Positions 35,798 to 45,520 are shown, counted from the stretch's first letter. The stretch is DNA of 45,578 nucleotides from Paracoccaceae bacterium (GCA_009842205.1 VYFX01000043.1:1-45578), one strand, 5' to 3'. A program made the numbers and translations. Notes: a model not told the origin generated them from the letters alone.

Positions 35798-37513
35798 TTG
35801 ACCAAACTGTTCCATTTTTTGGAACCGTACAAGTTCAAATGTGCCCTGACTATTACAACCCTCGTCATTAACGCAACCATTACCCTGATTCTGCCAGTCT
35901 TCGTCAGACAATTCATAGATGGATCTGCAACCGAAGATTTAGCCAAAATAAATCAAATTGGTATCCTGGCATTTCTGGCAACATTGCTGTTCGGTTTCGG
36001 GACATCACTCAGGTATGCCTTGGTTAGCAGGCTAGGTGAACAGGTTGTTGCTGACATCCGCAAGGAATTGTTTGCCCATACCATTCGGATGAGTCAAAGC
36101 TTTTATGAAAACCTGATGACAGGTGAGATTCTTTCTAGACTTAATACCGATACAACACTAGTGCTTACAGTCATCAGCTCATCGATTTCAGTTGCCCTGC
36201 GCAGTACTCTTTTGCTATGTGGGGGATTGGTCCTGATGCTGATAACCAGTTTCAAGTTGACGTTTTTGACAATTGTACTCGTGCCATTTGTCCTTCTGCC
36301 AGTTTTTTTGCTCACCAGAAAACTCAGAAACCTTACCAAAGAAAACCAGGATAGAATTGCAGAAGGAGCAGGCAATGTTTCCGAGGCTTTGAACGCAACC
36401 AATGCCATACAGGCAAATAATCATGAGGAATTAAGCATAAAGGCATTTTTTGAGATCACGGATCGTTACATTGAATCGACCAATCGAAGAATTTTTATTC
36501 GAGGGCTTATGACAATGGTGATTATTTCCCTCTGCTTCACGTCCGTGGGATTGGTGATTTACATTGGAACAAGGGATATGTTGAACGGGGTCATAACTCC
36601 GGGAGAATTGACCCAGTTTGTCATATATGCGGTTATGGTAGGAGGAGCGGTAACAGTTTTGTCCGAGGTTTGGGGAGAGTTGGTAAGGGCTGCCGGGGCT
36701 ACGGAAAGGCTGTTTGAAATCTTGGAAATCAGTGATTCCGTAGAAGATCCTACTGATCCTGTATTATTGTCTCAACCCGTTCAGGGAAGTATTGAATTCA
36801 GGAATGTCAGTTTTCAATACCAGAACAGGCCCGAGATATCGGTATTGGACAATGTTTCATTTACTGTAAAACCCAAGGAGACGGTTGCAATAGTTGGCCC
36901 TTCTGGAGCTGGCAAAACCTCAACCTTCCAATTGCTTCTCAGGTTTTTTGATCCGCAGCAAGGCAAGATACTTATTGAAGGGATCGATATCAGGGATATA
37001 TCCAAGAAGGATCTTCGAAATTGTTTGGCTTTGGTACCTCAGGATCCAGTGGTTTTTTCCGATACGGCAAGGGAGAATATTCGTTTTGGACGACCGGATG
37101 CAACTGATGAAGAAGTTATACAAGCGGCGATATCGGGTGCCGCTCATGATTTTCTCAACGAATTCCCCGGAGGTTATGATACCCTCCTAGGAGAAAGGGG
37201 TATGTTGCTTTCGGGAGGTCAAAAGCAAAGAATTGCTCTCTCTAGGGCCATATTGAGATCAACACCTATATTATTGCTGGATGAGGCAACCTCGTCACTC
37301 GATTCAGTCAGTGAGGTTGCTGTTCAGGAAGCCTTGAATCATATGGCGGCCCAAACGACAACGATTGTCATTGCCCATAGACTGGCCACGGTCAAAAAGG
37401 CAGACCGAATTCTGGTATTCGACAAGGGAAAGATTGTAGCTGAAGGTACCCACGAACAATTGGTCGCTGAAGGAGGTTTGTATGCAAAATTGGCTGCCCT
37501 TCAGTTTGATTGA
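35798..37513 (+). CDS. ABC exporter, fused membrane and ATPase domains (MsbA-like)
   Basis: The 571-residue half-transporter joins a six-helix membrane domain (about 1-290) to an ABC ATPase with Walker A GPSGAGKTS, the Q-loop LVPQDPVVFSD, signature LLSGGQKQRIALSRAIL and Walker B PILLLDEATSSLD, then the switch His in VIAHRLATV. It works as a homodimer, moving lipid or other amphipathic substrates outward. TTG 35798 is the first possible start, 55 bases after tRNA-Gly, with TCAGG five bases upstream. Substrate not deduced. Confidence 0.9.
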   Translation: MTKLFHFLEPYKFKCALTITTLVINATITLILPVFVRQFIDGSATEDLAKINQIGILAFLATLLFGFGTSLRYALVSRLGEQVVADIRKELFAHTIRMSQSFYENLMTGEILSRLNTDTTLVLTVISSSISVALRSTLLLCGGLVLMLITSFKLTFLTIVLVPFVLLPVFLLTRKLRNLTKENQDRIAEGAGNVSEALNATNAIQANNHEELSIKAFFEITDRYIESTNRRIFIRGLMTMVIISLCFTSVGLVIYIGTRDMLNGVITPGELTQFVIYAVMVGGAVTVLSEVWGELVRAAGATERLFEILEISDSVEDPTDPVLLSQPVQGSIEFRNVSFQYQNRPEISVLDNVSFTVKPKETVAIVGPSGAGKTSTFQLLLRFFDPQQGKILIEGIDIRDISKKDLRNCLALVPQDPVVFSDTARENIRFGRPDATDEEVIQAAISGAAHDFLNEFPGGYDTLLGERGMLLSGGQKQRIALSRAILRSTPILLLDEATSSLDSVSEVAVQEALNHMAAQTTTIVIAHRLATVKKADRILVFDKGKIVAEGTHEQLVAEGGLYAKLAALQFD

Positions 37514-37632
37514 TCAGAAAATCCCCGGTGAACATAAATTCGTATTTCACTTTCTGTATGGTAAATATAGAAATGTTGGAAGTGTAATATTTGATTTATC
37601 TAAACGATTTTGAATTATGATGGGAGGTTTCC

Positions 37633-39519
37633 GTGTTTAACGACCTAGCTGGAAAAAAATCAATTGAACAAGGCATGCCGTGGAATGATGTTGAAAATCC
37701 GACCACGATTTTTGATGCCCTAAGCATAACCAAAAATGGTTATGGCACCAAATCGGCAATTTCATTTCAAATTGAAGCTAATCCCAAGTCCTATGCTGAA
37801 ACCCTGACCTGGAATGATGTCTATCAAAGGGTTTGCCAGACTGCCAATTTCTTCAATTCCCTGGGAGTAGGTAGGGATGATGTAGTAGCTTTTCTGTTGC
37901 CCAACTGCAATGAAACGATTTTTACCCTTCTTGGAGGAATGATAGCTGGCAAGGTCAATCCGATCAATCCCCTGCTGAGTGCTTCCCAAATTGCCGGAAT
38001 ATTGAATTCTTCCAATGCCAAGGTATTGGTAACCCTCAAATCCTTTCCCAAGACAAATGTTGCCCAACTCGCCCATGAGGCAGCGGCCAAATGCTCCGGC
38101 ATCAAGCATATAGTAGAAATTGATTTGGTTCGGTACTTTAAACCGCCAAAAAAATGGATTGTCGGATTGATCAGGCCCAAAGCTACTCATCCCAGTGGAA
38201 TCATGATTCATGATTTTTATGAGGGGATAAACAAACATAATGGCAATGGATTGGATTTTGATGACAGCCAGGAAGATCGAATTGCGGCCCTGTTTCATAC
38301 CGGTGGAACCACAGGGCTGCCAAAATTGGCCCAACACAAGCAATCCGGAATGATCTACAATGGATGGTGTGGCAAGTTGATCGGAATAACATCAGATGAA
38401 GTCGTCATTTGCCCATTACCATTATTTCATGTTTTTGCTGCCTATCCAATCCTTATGTCCGGTTTAAGAACTGGTGCCCATATGGTCTTTCCCACACCTG
38501 CGGGATATCGGGGTGACAAGGTATTTGACCTTTTCTGGGACTTGGTGGAAAAATGGCAGGTTTCTTTCATGATTACAGTTCCCACGGCCTTGTCGGTTCT
38601 GATGCAAAAACCAATCAAGGCAGACATTTCATCCCTTCGGTCAGCAATCTGCGGTTCGGCACCATTGCCTACTGAATTATTCAACAAGTTCGAGAAAACC
38701 ACTGGGGTAAACATTATGGAAGGGTATGGTCTGACCGAGACCACATGTATTGTTTCTGTTAATCCACCTGAGGGTGTCAAGAAAATAGGATCGGTAGGAT
38801 TACCCTTTCCCTATACAGATGTTCGAATTCTGGATTGTGACGATCACGGACATATCATCAAGGAATGCGATACCGATGAAATTGGTGAAATTTGTATATC
38901 GGCACCCGGAGTGTTCGTTGGAAATACATATTCCGACAATGAAAAGAATACCGGACTGTATGCCGATGAAAATTGGGTTCGTACGGGTGATTTGGGCAAA
39001 ATTGATGAAGATGGATATTTGTGGATTACGGGAAGGGCTAAGGACCAGATTATTCGTGGCGGACATAACATTGATCCGGCGATCATTGAAGAAAATCTGG
39101 CTGGACATGATTCTGTTGCCTTTGTCGGTGCCATTGGTCAGCCCGACACGAAATGGGGTGAATTGCCCTGTGTCTATGTCGAATTGATTGAAGGCGCAGC
39201 AACAACATCTGATGAATTGTTGGAATATGCAAGGGACAAAATAGCAAACAAATTGGCAATGCCGGTTCATGTCGAGATTGTGGGAGCACTTCCGAAAACT
39301 GCCGTTGGCAAGGTATTCAAGCCGGATTTGAGAATTATGGCTATCAACCGGGTATTAAGCGAGCGATTCAAGGAAGAAGGAATTCAGATTGAAATATCGA
39401 CTGCTGAAGTTCCAAAGAAAGGTCTTGTAACAAATGTAAGTGGCAGTTTTGATGATGATCAGAGGGAAAGGGTACAAGCCATTTTGAATGAATACCCAAT
39501 TTCATGGACATTTGCCTAA
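37633..39519 (+). CDS. Acyl-CoA synthetase (long AMP-binding protein)
   Basis: The 628-residue ANL-superfamily enzyme has the P-loop HTGGTTGLPKLAQHKQ, the TE motif GYGLTETTCI, the hinge region WVRTGDLGKIDEDGYLWITG followed by RAKDQIIRGGHNIDP, and the catalytic Lys in PKTAVGKVFKPDLR. An extra C-terminal 60-residue part follows the Lys. The GTG at 37633 has an ideal GGGAGG six bases upstream. It probably activates a fatty or aromatic acid; the acid is not known. It differs strongly from the acyl-CoA synthetase at 20.5-22.1 kb. Confidence 0.9.
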   Translation: MFNDLAGKKSIEQGMPWNDVENPTTIFDALSITKNGYGTKSAISFQIEANPKSYAETLTWNDVYQRVCQTANFFNSLGVGRDDVVAFLLPNCNETIFTLLGGMIAGKVNPINPLLSASQIAGILNSSNAKVLVTLKSFPKTNVAQLAHEAAAKCSGIKHIVEIDLVRYFKPPKKWIVGLIRPKATHPSGIMIHDFYEGINKHNGNGLDFDDSQEDRIAALFHTGGTTGLPKLAQHKQSGMIYNGWCGKLIGITSDEVVICPLPLFHVFAAYPILMSGLRTGAHMVFPTPAGYRGDKVFDLFWDLVEKWQVSFMITVPTALSVLMQKPIKADISSLRSAICGSAPLPTELFNKFEKTTGVNIMEGYGLTETTCIVSVNPPEGVKKIGSVGLPFPYTDVRILDCDDHGHIIKECDTDEIGEICISAPGVFVGNTYSDNEKNTGLYADENWVRTGDLGKIDEDGYLWITGRAKDQIIRGGHNIDPAIIEENLAGHDSVAFVGAIGQPDTKWGELPCVYVELIEGAATTSDELLEYARDKIANKLAMPVHVEIVGALPKTAVGKVFKPDLRIMAINRVLSERFKEEGIQIEISTAEVPKKGLVTNVSGSFDDDQRERVQAILNEYPISWTFA

Positions 39520-39553
39520 ATGCAATAGGGTGGTTGTAATTGAGGAATAATGA

Positions 39554-39628
<75 letters not shown>

Positions 39629-39969
39629 ACAGGTTTGAATGAATGTACCATTTGAAATCTTCACTCACAAACAAAACTACAATTATAGAAGATTTTTCAA
39701 ATTTAAACCAAAAGCCAAAAATTCGGTTGTTTATATACAGAAATTTATTTTTGCTTGGCAAAACCTCATTCCGAGTTTTACACGACAATAGGGTTTCCAA
39801 TTGAATAATGGTAGTTCCGAAGTTGGATTAACCACTTCCAAACTTTGAAAATTTGTGGTTTCAATACCCTCGACCATGGGCAACCACCTTCCAAGTACCC
39901 TTATTCTTTCCTCTGTCAGTTCGTGGGTATTGTCGCTATTCGAGGAAATCTTTTTTTGGTTGAGGATTC
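39629..39969. other. 341-base intergenic stretch
   Basis: Between tRNA-Thr and the exporter gene I see only an AT-rich spacer. An 88-codon minus-strand frame (39731-39997) overlaps the exporter's end and resembles nothing known, so it is not called. Confidence 0.5.
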
Positions 39970-40626
39970 TTACATGTAACCCGAAACAACTCCCCAAATG
40001 ATCTGGATGGCGAAGAAAGTGAAAAGAAGCCCGCTACCAAGATCAATCCAGTGACCACGACCTTGATACCAATCAATCATCCTGTGATAAGAGAAGGCAA
40101 GTGCGTAAAAACTGAAGACTATCACACCTATGGTCCAGCAGCCAGCGACTACGAGAAATGGCAAGAGACGTGAACTTTCAGGTTGCAGGACGATAGCAAT
40201 TATAGCCGACCAGGCGAGTGCCGATTTCGGATTTGCAAGATGGATTGTTAGCCCCTGAAAATAATGCTCAAGATCAGATCTAGCCAATGATAGGTTATCA
40301 TATGCTGCAGTGCCAACCAATACCTTCCAAAACGAAAGAAATGATCGATAAGCAAGAAACCCGAGGTATAGCCCACCAAGCACAATGATGACTGAAGCAA
40401 AATGTCGGTGAACTGCAATCAAGATTGATAATCCGGAGGCTGCGATCAGCCCCCAAAACAAGGAAGCGGTGATAACCCCCATTGCCACCTGTATCCCGGC
40501 ACGACGTCCCGAACGCATTGCAGCCGAAACAATAGTCATGTTACCAGGACCTGGACTCATAGTTGCAATGAGATAGACTAACACAGCCGATCCTATATCG
40601 CCTAAAATCTGACCGATCCCAGCCAT
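39970..40626 (-). CDS. LysE/RhtB family amino-acid exporter
   Basis: The 218-residue membrane protein has about six helices and the family N-terminal signature VYLIATMSPGPGNMTIVSAAMRSGRRAGIQVAMGV (read in parts), plus HLANPKSALAWSAII in the middle. It exports an amino acid or derivative. I take the ATG at 40626 because GAGG lies six bases upstream; a GTG at 40638 would add four residues. Confidence 0.88.
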   Translation of the reverse strand: MAGIGQILGDIGSAVLVYLIATMSPGPGNMTIVSAAMRSGRRAGIQVAMGVITASLFWGLIAASGLSILIAVHRHFASVIIVLGGLYLGFLAYRSFLSFWKVLVGTAAYDNLSLARSDLEHYFQGLTIHLANPKSALAWSAIIAIVLQPESSRLLPFLVVAGCWTIGVIVFSFYALAFSYHRMIDWYQGRGHWIDLGSGLLFTFFAIQIIWGVVSGYM

Positions 40627-40638
40627 ATCCAGCCTCAC

Positions 40639-41237
40639 TTCCTAACAATTGATGGTTTCTTAAGAAAAACAACCATTTGTTGTCCCAGGATACAATCCCG
40701 ATTCAATCAATAGCTCATACCTCCTATCAAATGTAATCATCAAAAAAATTCAATGTTTTACTGCTGCTTTTTGGGTGGGTATTTCGACTGTTTATTTTGA
40801 TTTGCCTTGATCCAATACTTTTGAGAAATGGAAATAGGTAAGAAAATTTGTCTTACTAATGCCGAAATAAAGTCAGAAATTTAAATGAATCGAATGTAAA
40901 TAAACAACTAGGCATAGATAGTGCTCATTAACTTTAATGAAGTATTATAGCGGATCAAACAACGCCATTTGAAACACAAGTTTTTCAACTGAAAAAACAA
41001 AAAACTGAAAATTTTTACTTTTCAGTTACACCCAACATTTTTATGATATATTCCGTGTTCGAATATCAATTTGGATTAGTTCGGATTATATCTCCTGAAC
41101 CAAGTTCATGGTGGATGAAGTCGGTTGGAAATATATATCGGTATTTACATTGTTTTCTGGCAATAATCCCAAATATGATAGTTAACCTGAAAATGGTTTC
41201 CGTGATATAGAATTTGTTGTTTGGATCATATCTGGAG
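40639..41237. other. About 600-base AT-rich intergenic region
   Basis: No convincing coding frame or RNA gene was seen between the exporter and the small ORF ahead of murA. It presumably holds divergent promoters. It contains one clear hairpin (41003-41027) and a smaller one, GTAAGA/TCTTAC (40838-40856). Confidence 0.45.
41003..41027. promoter_or_regulatory. Hairpin upstream of the murA cluster
   Basis: AACTGAAAA (41003-41011) pairs perfectly with TTTTCAGTT (41019-41027) around a seven-base loop. A second copy of the CAACTGAAAA core lies just upstream (40986-40996). The sequence is AT-rich and lacks a GC stem, so it may be an operator or a weak terminator. Confidence 0.3.
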
Positions 41238-41372
41238 ATGCAGGAAAATAGGAAGGTTGAATCATCAACCAAAAAAAATCAGAGGGAGACTGTCCGCAAG
41301 GAAAGGTTGAAATCCGCACTGAAGAAAAACCTTTTGAGAAGAAAAGGGAAAAAGCAGGAAGATAAACAATAA
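41238..41372 (+). CDS. Small basic protein ahead of murA
   Basis: A 44-codon frame encodes a highly charged basic helix (RKERLKSALKKNLLRRKGKK). The pattern R-x2-RL-x3-L-x2-NL-x-RRK matches a small conserved alphaproteobacterial protein I recall from near this locus. No membrane or signal region is present; a nucleic-acid or ribosome-associated role is conceivable. GGAG sits very close to the ATG, so the start is not certain; TTG codons at 41214 and 41217 are alternatives. It lies 31 bases upstream of murA, probably in the same transcript. Confidence 0.6.
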   Translation: MQENRKVESSTKKNQRETVRKERLKSALKKNLLRRKGKKQEDKQ

Positions 41373-41403
41373 ATGAGAGGAAAATAATGAGTAGAGCAGT
41401 CAA

Positions 41404-42666
41404 ATGGATTCAATAATTATCGAAGGTGGGGTTCCTTTATCAGGCAAGGTAAAAATCTCCGGTGCAAAAAACTCCTGCTTGGCCCTGATGGCTTCGGCAA
41501 TACTTACCGAGGCCTCATTAAACCTGAATAATGTGCCGAAACTTTCGGATATTGCCACCATGTCTACGCTCCTTGGTTCGCTTGGTTTGCAGGTGCAAAA
41601 CAAGGATAGCAGAAGCCTTTGTTTGGATGCCAGGAATATAAGCAACCGCAAGGCCCATTATGACATAGTTAGAAAAATGAGGGCTTCATTCCTGGTTCTT
41701 GGACCACTTCTGGCTCGGGAGGGATATGCCAAGGTTTCGCTACCCGGAGGTTGTGCGATTGGTGCAAGAGCGGTGGATCTCCACCTGGAGGCATTGCGGA
41801 AACTTGGTGCAAAACTCAAATTGGAAAACGGTTATGTCATTGCATCTGCTCCAGAAGGTCTCATCGGAGCAGAAATCGACTTTCCATTCAAGTCGGTGGG
41901 TGCCACCGAGAATGCAATTATGGCAGCTGCCCTGGCCAAAGGAAGAACGATTATCAGGAATGCAGCTAGAGAGCCTGAAATAGGGGATCTGATCGATTGT
42001 CTGAAAAAGATGGGAGCCGAAATCAAGGGCAAGGGGAGTTCCACAATCGAAATCGAGGGTAAACACAGATTGAATGGATCAACCCATGAAGTCATTTCCG
42101 ACCGGATTGAATTCGGGACATATCTTTTGGCTGCTGTAATTACCAAGGGGAAAATTTCCCTGACGGGGGGGCAGGAAATTTTGAACACGGAATTTCTGAA
42201 TAAAATCGGTGAGATGGGTGTAATGTGCCAATCAACCCCCGAGGGTTTGGCAGTTGATGCAACCAACACAGATCTTCAACCAATCAAGGTGACCACCGAA
42301 CCGTATCCGGGATTTCCAACTGATCTGCAAGCTCAGATGATGGCTACCCTCACTTTGGTGAAAGGTGAAAGTGAAATCAATGAAAAGATTTTTGAAAACA
42401 GGTTCATGCATGTACCGGAGTTGTCACGAATGGGTGCAAAAATCAAATTGGAAGGTACCTGCGCAATGGTAGAGGGTGTGGATCATTTGGTTGGTGCTCC
42501 AGTCATTGCTACCGATTTGAGGGCTTCGGTAGCCCTTGTTATTGCAGGTCTGGCAGCAAAGGGGGAAACCAGGATCAACCGGGTATATCATCTGGATCGT
42601 GGTTATGAGAATATTGAAACAAAACTGGCACAATGCGGTGCACAAATCAAGCGAGTTCAATCATGA
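41404..42666 (+). CDS. murA: UDP-N-acetylglucosamine 1-carboxyvinyltransferase MurA
   Basis: The 420-residue cytoplasmic enzyme transfers enolpyruvate from PEP to UDP-GlcNAc, the first committed step of peptidoglycan synthesis and the target of fosfomycin. GAKNS (20-24), the active-site Cys117 in LPGGCAIGARAVDLH, and the C-terminal DLRASVALVIAGLAAKGET and HLDRGYENIETKL are present. Presence of Cys rather than Asp predicts fosfomycin sensitivity. Its stop overlaps the next ATG (ATGA at 42663). Confidence 0.97.
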   Translation: MDSIIIEGGVPLSGKVKISGAKNSCLALMASAILTEASLNLNNVPKLSDIATMSTLLGSLGLQVQNKDSRSLCLDARNISNRKAHYDIVRKMRASFLVLGPLLAREGYAKVSLPGGCAIGARAVDLHLEALRKLGAKLKLENGYVIASAPEGLIGAEIDFPFKSVGATENAIMAAALAKGRTIIRNAAREPEIGDLIDCLKKMGAEIKGKGSSTIEIEGKHRLNGSTHEVISDRIEFGTYLLAAVITKGKISLTGGQEILNTEFLNKIGEMGVMCQSTPEGLAVDATNTDLQPIKVTTEPYPGFPTDLQAQMMATLTLVKGESEINEKIFENRFMHVPELSRMGAKIKLEGTCAMVEGVDHLVGAPVIATDLRASVALVIAGLAAKGETRINRVYHLDRGYENIETKLAQCGAQIKRVQS

Positions 42667-43148
42667 ATAAAACCGATGCACAATATGAGGATACCTTTGC
42701 CGATGAGCCGCTAAAGGTCAGGGCTGAAGATCAGGAAGACCTGACTGTTCTATCATCCTACCTACAGGATGCCATTTTCCTTAAACAGGATATAAGCCAT
42801 GACAAGGAAAAAAGGGAATTGGCCATTCTATTAAACAGGGTTCGTTGGGAATTAATGAAGGATGAAGGTAAATCCAGGGAACCAGTGGAAAGGGTAAGAT
42901 CCCTGTTGATCATTAAGGATGTACTGGAACTCAACCACTTTTTACCGGATGCCAAGGGATCAGATATACCCCTGTCTCTTCTGGCCCTTCAATTCAAACC
43001 GGGTGAGGATGGAACTGGAAGACTTTCGTGCCGATTGTCAGGTCATTGGGACATTCATGCTTTGGTTGAGTGTATCAATGCCTATTTGACTGACGTAACC
43101 AAACCCTATCTGGCACCATCAAGAAAAGTACCCTCACACCCGGAGTGA
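42663..43148 (+). CDS. DUF2948 family protein
   Basis: The 161-residue protein matches DUF2948, a family found next to murA and hisD in alphaproteobacteria. It starts LKVRAEDQEDLTVLSSYLQDAIF and has the conserved end RLSCRLSGHWDIHALVECINAYLTDVTKPYLAPSRK (read in parts). Function is unknown. It is translationally coupled to murA through an ATGA overlap and is followed by hisD after four bases. Confidence 0.85.
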   Translation: MNKTDAQYEDTFADEPLKVRAEDQEDLTVLSSYLQDAIFLKQDISHDKEKRELAILLNRVRWELMKDEGKSREPVERVRSLLIIKDVLELNHFLPDAKGSDIPLSLLALQFKPGEDGTGRLSCRLSGHWDIHALVECINAYLTDVTKPYLAPSRKVPSHPE

Positions 43149-43152
43149 TCAG

Positions 43153-44463
43153 TTGGCTCAATTATTTCATTTAAACCGCTCAGACGATTACCCTCGGTTC
43201 ACACAATTTCTGAAGGGGAATATTGCACTTTCTGAATCAACCAGGGAAGCAGTAAACCAAATCATTACCGGTATTGTTTCTGAAAAAGACCGGGCCTTGA
43301 TAGCTTTCACAAAGAAGTTTGATGGTGTTAATCTGAAGTCCGACGAACTCCTTGTCTCCGAGGAAGAAATTGAAGCCTCAGTCAATACTCTGGACGACAG
43401 CCAAAAAGACATGCTCAAGGCATCCTTTGAACGGCTCTGGAAATTTCACGAAAAACAAATTCCCAGCAGCCGAACTTGGAAAGATGAAGATAGTGTAACC
43501 CTGGGATGGATTTGGCAGCCGATACAATCCTGTGGGCTGTATGTCCCAGGCGGTACTGCCACCTATCCTTCCTCGGTTCTCATGATGGGGGTACCTGCCA
43601 GGATTGCCGGTGTCAAATCAATAGCTTTAACCGTACCGCCTTCAAATGCCCTTGACCCTAATTTGCTTTACGCTTCTAGTCTGGTTTCTGTCGACAGGAT
43701 TTATCGGGTAGGGGGAGCTCAGGCCATAGCCGCCCTGGCATATGGAACAGAAACCATTTCTGCTGTCGACAAGATTGCTGGACCTGGCAACAGTTTTGTC
43801 ACTGAGGCAAAAAGACAGGTATTTGGCCAGGTCGGTATCGATATGGTGGCTGGTCCTACCGAAGTAGTTGTAATTAGCGACACTAATTCCCGTCCTGACT
43901 GGGTGGCCGCCGACCTTATTGCCCAAGCAGAGCATGATCCTCTTTCTCGTTCAATATTGATCTCAGATTGTGAAAAATTCGTATCGAAAGTGTTTTCTGA
44001 AGTTGCTAGACAGGCTGAATTGCTACCCAGAAAAGATATTATCCTGCAAAGTTGGAATTCAAATGGTGCGGGTGTTATTGTGGATAATATTGTGCAGGGA
44101 ATTGAATTGTCGAATGAAATTGCTCCGGAACACCTGCAGTTGAATCTCAACCAACCTGAGCAATACCTTGACAGGATATCAAACGCGGGATCGGTATTTT
44201 TAGGTAACTGGACACCAGAAGTATTGGGAGATTATATAGGTGGCCCGAACCATGTCCTTCCGACGTCTGGTACCGCTAGATTCTTTTCCGGTCTTGCCGT
44301 CTGGGATTTTATGAAAAGAAGTACGGTATTGGGAGTTCCCGAAGAGAGTTTTGGAAAATTGGGCCGAATTGCGGAAAGAATGGCCGTAAAGGAACATCTT
44401 GAGGGGCATGCAAACTCAATCAGGATCAGGATGAATGAAATCGAAGGTTCGACCAATGAGTGA
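43153..44463 (+). CDS. hisD: Histidinol dehydrogenase
   Basis: The 436-residue zinc enzyme makes the last two oxidations of histidine synthesis. GPGNSFVTEAKRQVFG, VAGPTEVVVI, the zinc-ligand segment IAQAEHDPLSRS, catalytic EIAPEHLQL (Glu-His) and GGPNHVLPTSGTARFFSGL are all present. The start is a TTG at 43153 right after the DUF2948 stop, and the stop overlaps the next gene by eight bases. No other his gene is here. Confidence 0.97.
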   Translation: MAQLFHLNRSDDYPRFTQFLKGNIALSESTREAVNQIITGIVSEKDRALIAFTKKFDGVNLKSDELLVSEEEIEASVNTLDDSQKDMLKASFERLWKFHEKQIPSSRTWKDEDSVTLGWIWQPIQSCGLYVPGGTATYPSSVLMMGVPARIAGVKSIALTVPPSNALDPNLLYASSLVSVDRIYRVGGAQAIAALAYGTETISAVDKIAGPGNSFVTEAKRQVFGQVGIDMVAGPTEVVVISDTNSRPDWVAADLIAQAEHDPLSRSILISDCEKFVSKVFSEVARQAELLPRKDIILQSWNSNGAGVIVDNIVQGIELSNEIAPEHLQLNLNQPEQYLDRISNAGSVFLGNWTPEVLGDYIGGPNHVLPTSGTARFFSGLAVWDFMKRSTVLGVPEESFGKLGRIAERMAVKEHLEGHANSIRIRMNEIEGSTNE

Positions 44464-44944
44464 TCTGAATTACCTTTCAAAGATTGAGATTGATCAAACC
44501 AACCTTCCTTTTGTATCGCCGGAAATTGAGCAGGAAAGAAAGGTAGCGATATTTGATTTATTGGAAGAAAACTCATTCAGGATTGAGAAAAGAGGCAACA
44601 AATCTCCCCCGGAAGGGCCATACCAACTCTTTGTAGGGGATCAAAATGGTCGGGTTGTCTTTAAACTCTGTACGGAAGAAGGAACAGAATTTACCGAGTT
44701 TCACCTGTCATTAACCCCCTTGAAAGAAACCATCAAGGCATACTTCAAAATATGCGATCTATACTTTGATGCAGTGAAACAGCATTCGAGGGCAAGAATC
44801 GAAACCATTGACATGGCCAGAAGAGGTGTTCATGACGAGGGTGCCGCTTTGCTGCAGGAAAGGCTAGAAGGAAAGGTAACCATGGATAAAGCCACCTCAC
44901 GCAGGCTTTTTACGTTGGTATGTGTTCTACAAGCTCAAAGATAG
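44456..44944 (+). CDS. UPF0262 family protein
   Basis: The 162-residue protein has the length and conserved block IKAYFKICDLYFDAVKQHSRARIETIDMARRGVHDEGA (read in parts), followed by LLQERLEGKVTMDKATSRRLFTLVCVL, of UPF0262, an uncharacterised alphaproteobacterial family that follows hisD. The ATG at 44456 overlaps the hisD stop. No catalytic motif is recognised. Confidence 0.88.
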   Translation: MSDLNYLSKIEIDQTNLPFVSPEIEQERKVAIFDLLEENSFRIEKRGNKSPPEGPYQLFVGDQNGRVVFKLCTEEGTEFTEFHLSLTPLKETIKAYFKICDLYFDAVKQHSRARIETIDMARRGVHDEGAALLQERLEGKVTMDKATSRRLFTLVCVLQAQR

Positions 44945-44956
44945 TGGGAGGCAGGG

Positions 44957-45403
44957 ATGGTAACTGAATTACCATCCTCAGTTCTATTTTGCTGTGACCA
45001 GAATTGCATAAGATCCCCCATGGCCGAGGGAATCATGAAGAAACTGTTCGGTACCAGCATCTATGTCCAGTCGGCAGGAGTCCTAGGTGATCAGGAAATT
45101 GACGGATTTGCCATTGCCGTCTGCCAAGAGATCGGGGTTGAACTTAGCAATCACCGTTCCCGTTCAATGGAACAAATGGAGGATTGGGGGGATGACATGG
45201 CAAGTTTCGAATTGGTTATAGCTTTGACCCCTGCGGCCCAAAGGCTGGCTTTGGAACGAACCCGGTACATGGCCCTGGAAGTAGAATATTGGCCAACGCT
45301 GGATCCTGCCGGAATGGGAGAAAAAAGAAATCAGAAACTGGAGTACTACCGCACAACCAGAGACCAGATATACAATCAAATCAAGAAAAGATTTTCAGTC
45401 TGA
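44957..45403 (+). CDS. Low-molecular-weight protein tyrosine phosphatase family protein
   Basis: The 148-residue protein has a P-loop CDQNCIRS (C-x5-R-S) near the N terminus, matching the LMW-PTP/arsenate reductase fold, with a WPTLDPAG near the end carrying the general acid Asp. It could dephosphorylate protein tyrosine or reduce arsenate; the family also contains unassigned members in this same genomic slot. GGGAGG lies ahead of the ATG at 44957. In related genomes the next gene is usually infA, and the window ends before that point. Confidence 0.85.
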   Translation: MVTELPSSVLFCCDQNCIRSPMAEGIMKKLFGTSIYVQSAGVLGDQEIDGFAIAVCQEIGVELSNHRSRSMEQMEDWGDDMASFELVIALTPAAQRLALERTRYMALEVEYWPTLDPAGMGEKRNQKLEYYRTTRDQIYNQIKKRFSV

Positions 45404-45411
45404 TTCAATTG

Positions 45412-45439
45412 AATGCATGTCATCCCGGGATGATGCATT
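45412..45439. promoter_or_regulatory. Hairpin with CATCCCGGGATG core after the phosphatase gene
   Basis: AATGCAT and ATGCATT flank a perfect TCATCCCGGGATGA palindrome, with a two-base bulge on the left. The fold is strong, but no T tract follows, so it looks more like an operator or RNA structure than a standard terminator. Confidence 0.4.
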
Positions 45440-45487
45440 AAATGAAGAAGGATATTTCCCCACTATTTTTTCAGGATTGCAAGCGGT

Positions 45488-45520
45488 ATTCCGATTAAAT
45501 CTTGATTTGATCGGGAATAA
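45488..45520. promoter_or_regulatory. Second inverted repeat near the right edge
   Basis: TATTCCGATTAAATC and GATTTGATCGGGAATA form a long imperfect inverted repeat with one bulge. It lies between the phosphatase gene and whatever follows beyond the window. Confidence 0.35.

Noticed and set aside
39731-39997. 88-codon minus-strand frame next to the LysE-type gene
   Set aside because: It overlaps the exporter's 3' end, has an unlikely composition and resembles no family; there is no ribosome site.
41066-41403. Minus-strand frames ahead of murA
   Set aside because: They run through AT-rich intergenic DNA and across the small basic ORF; their products look random.
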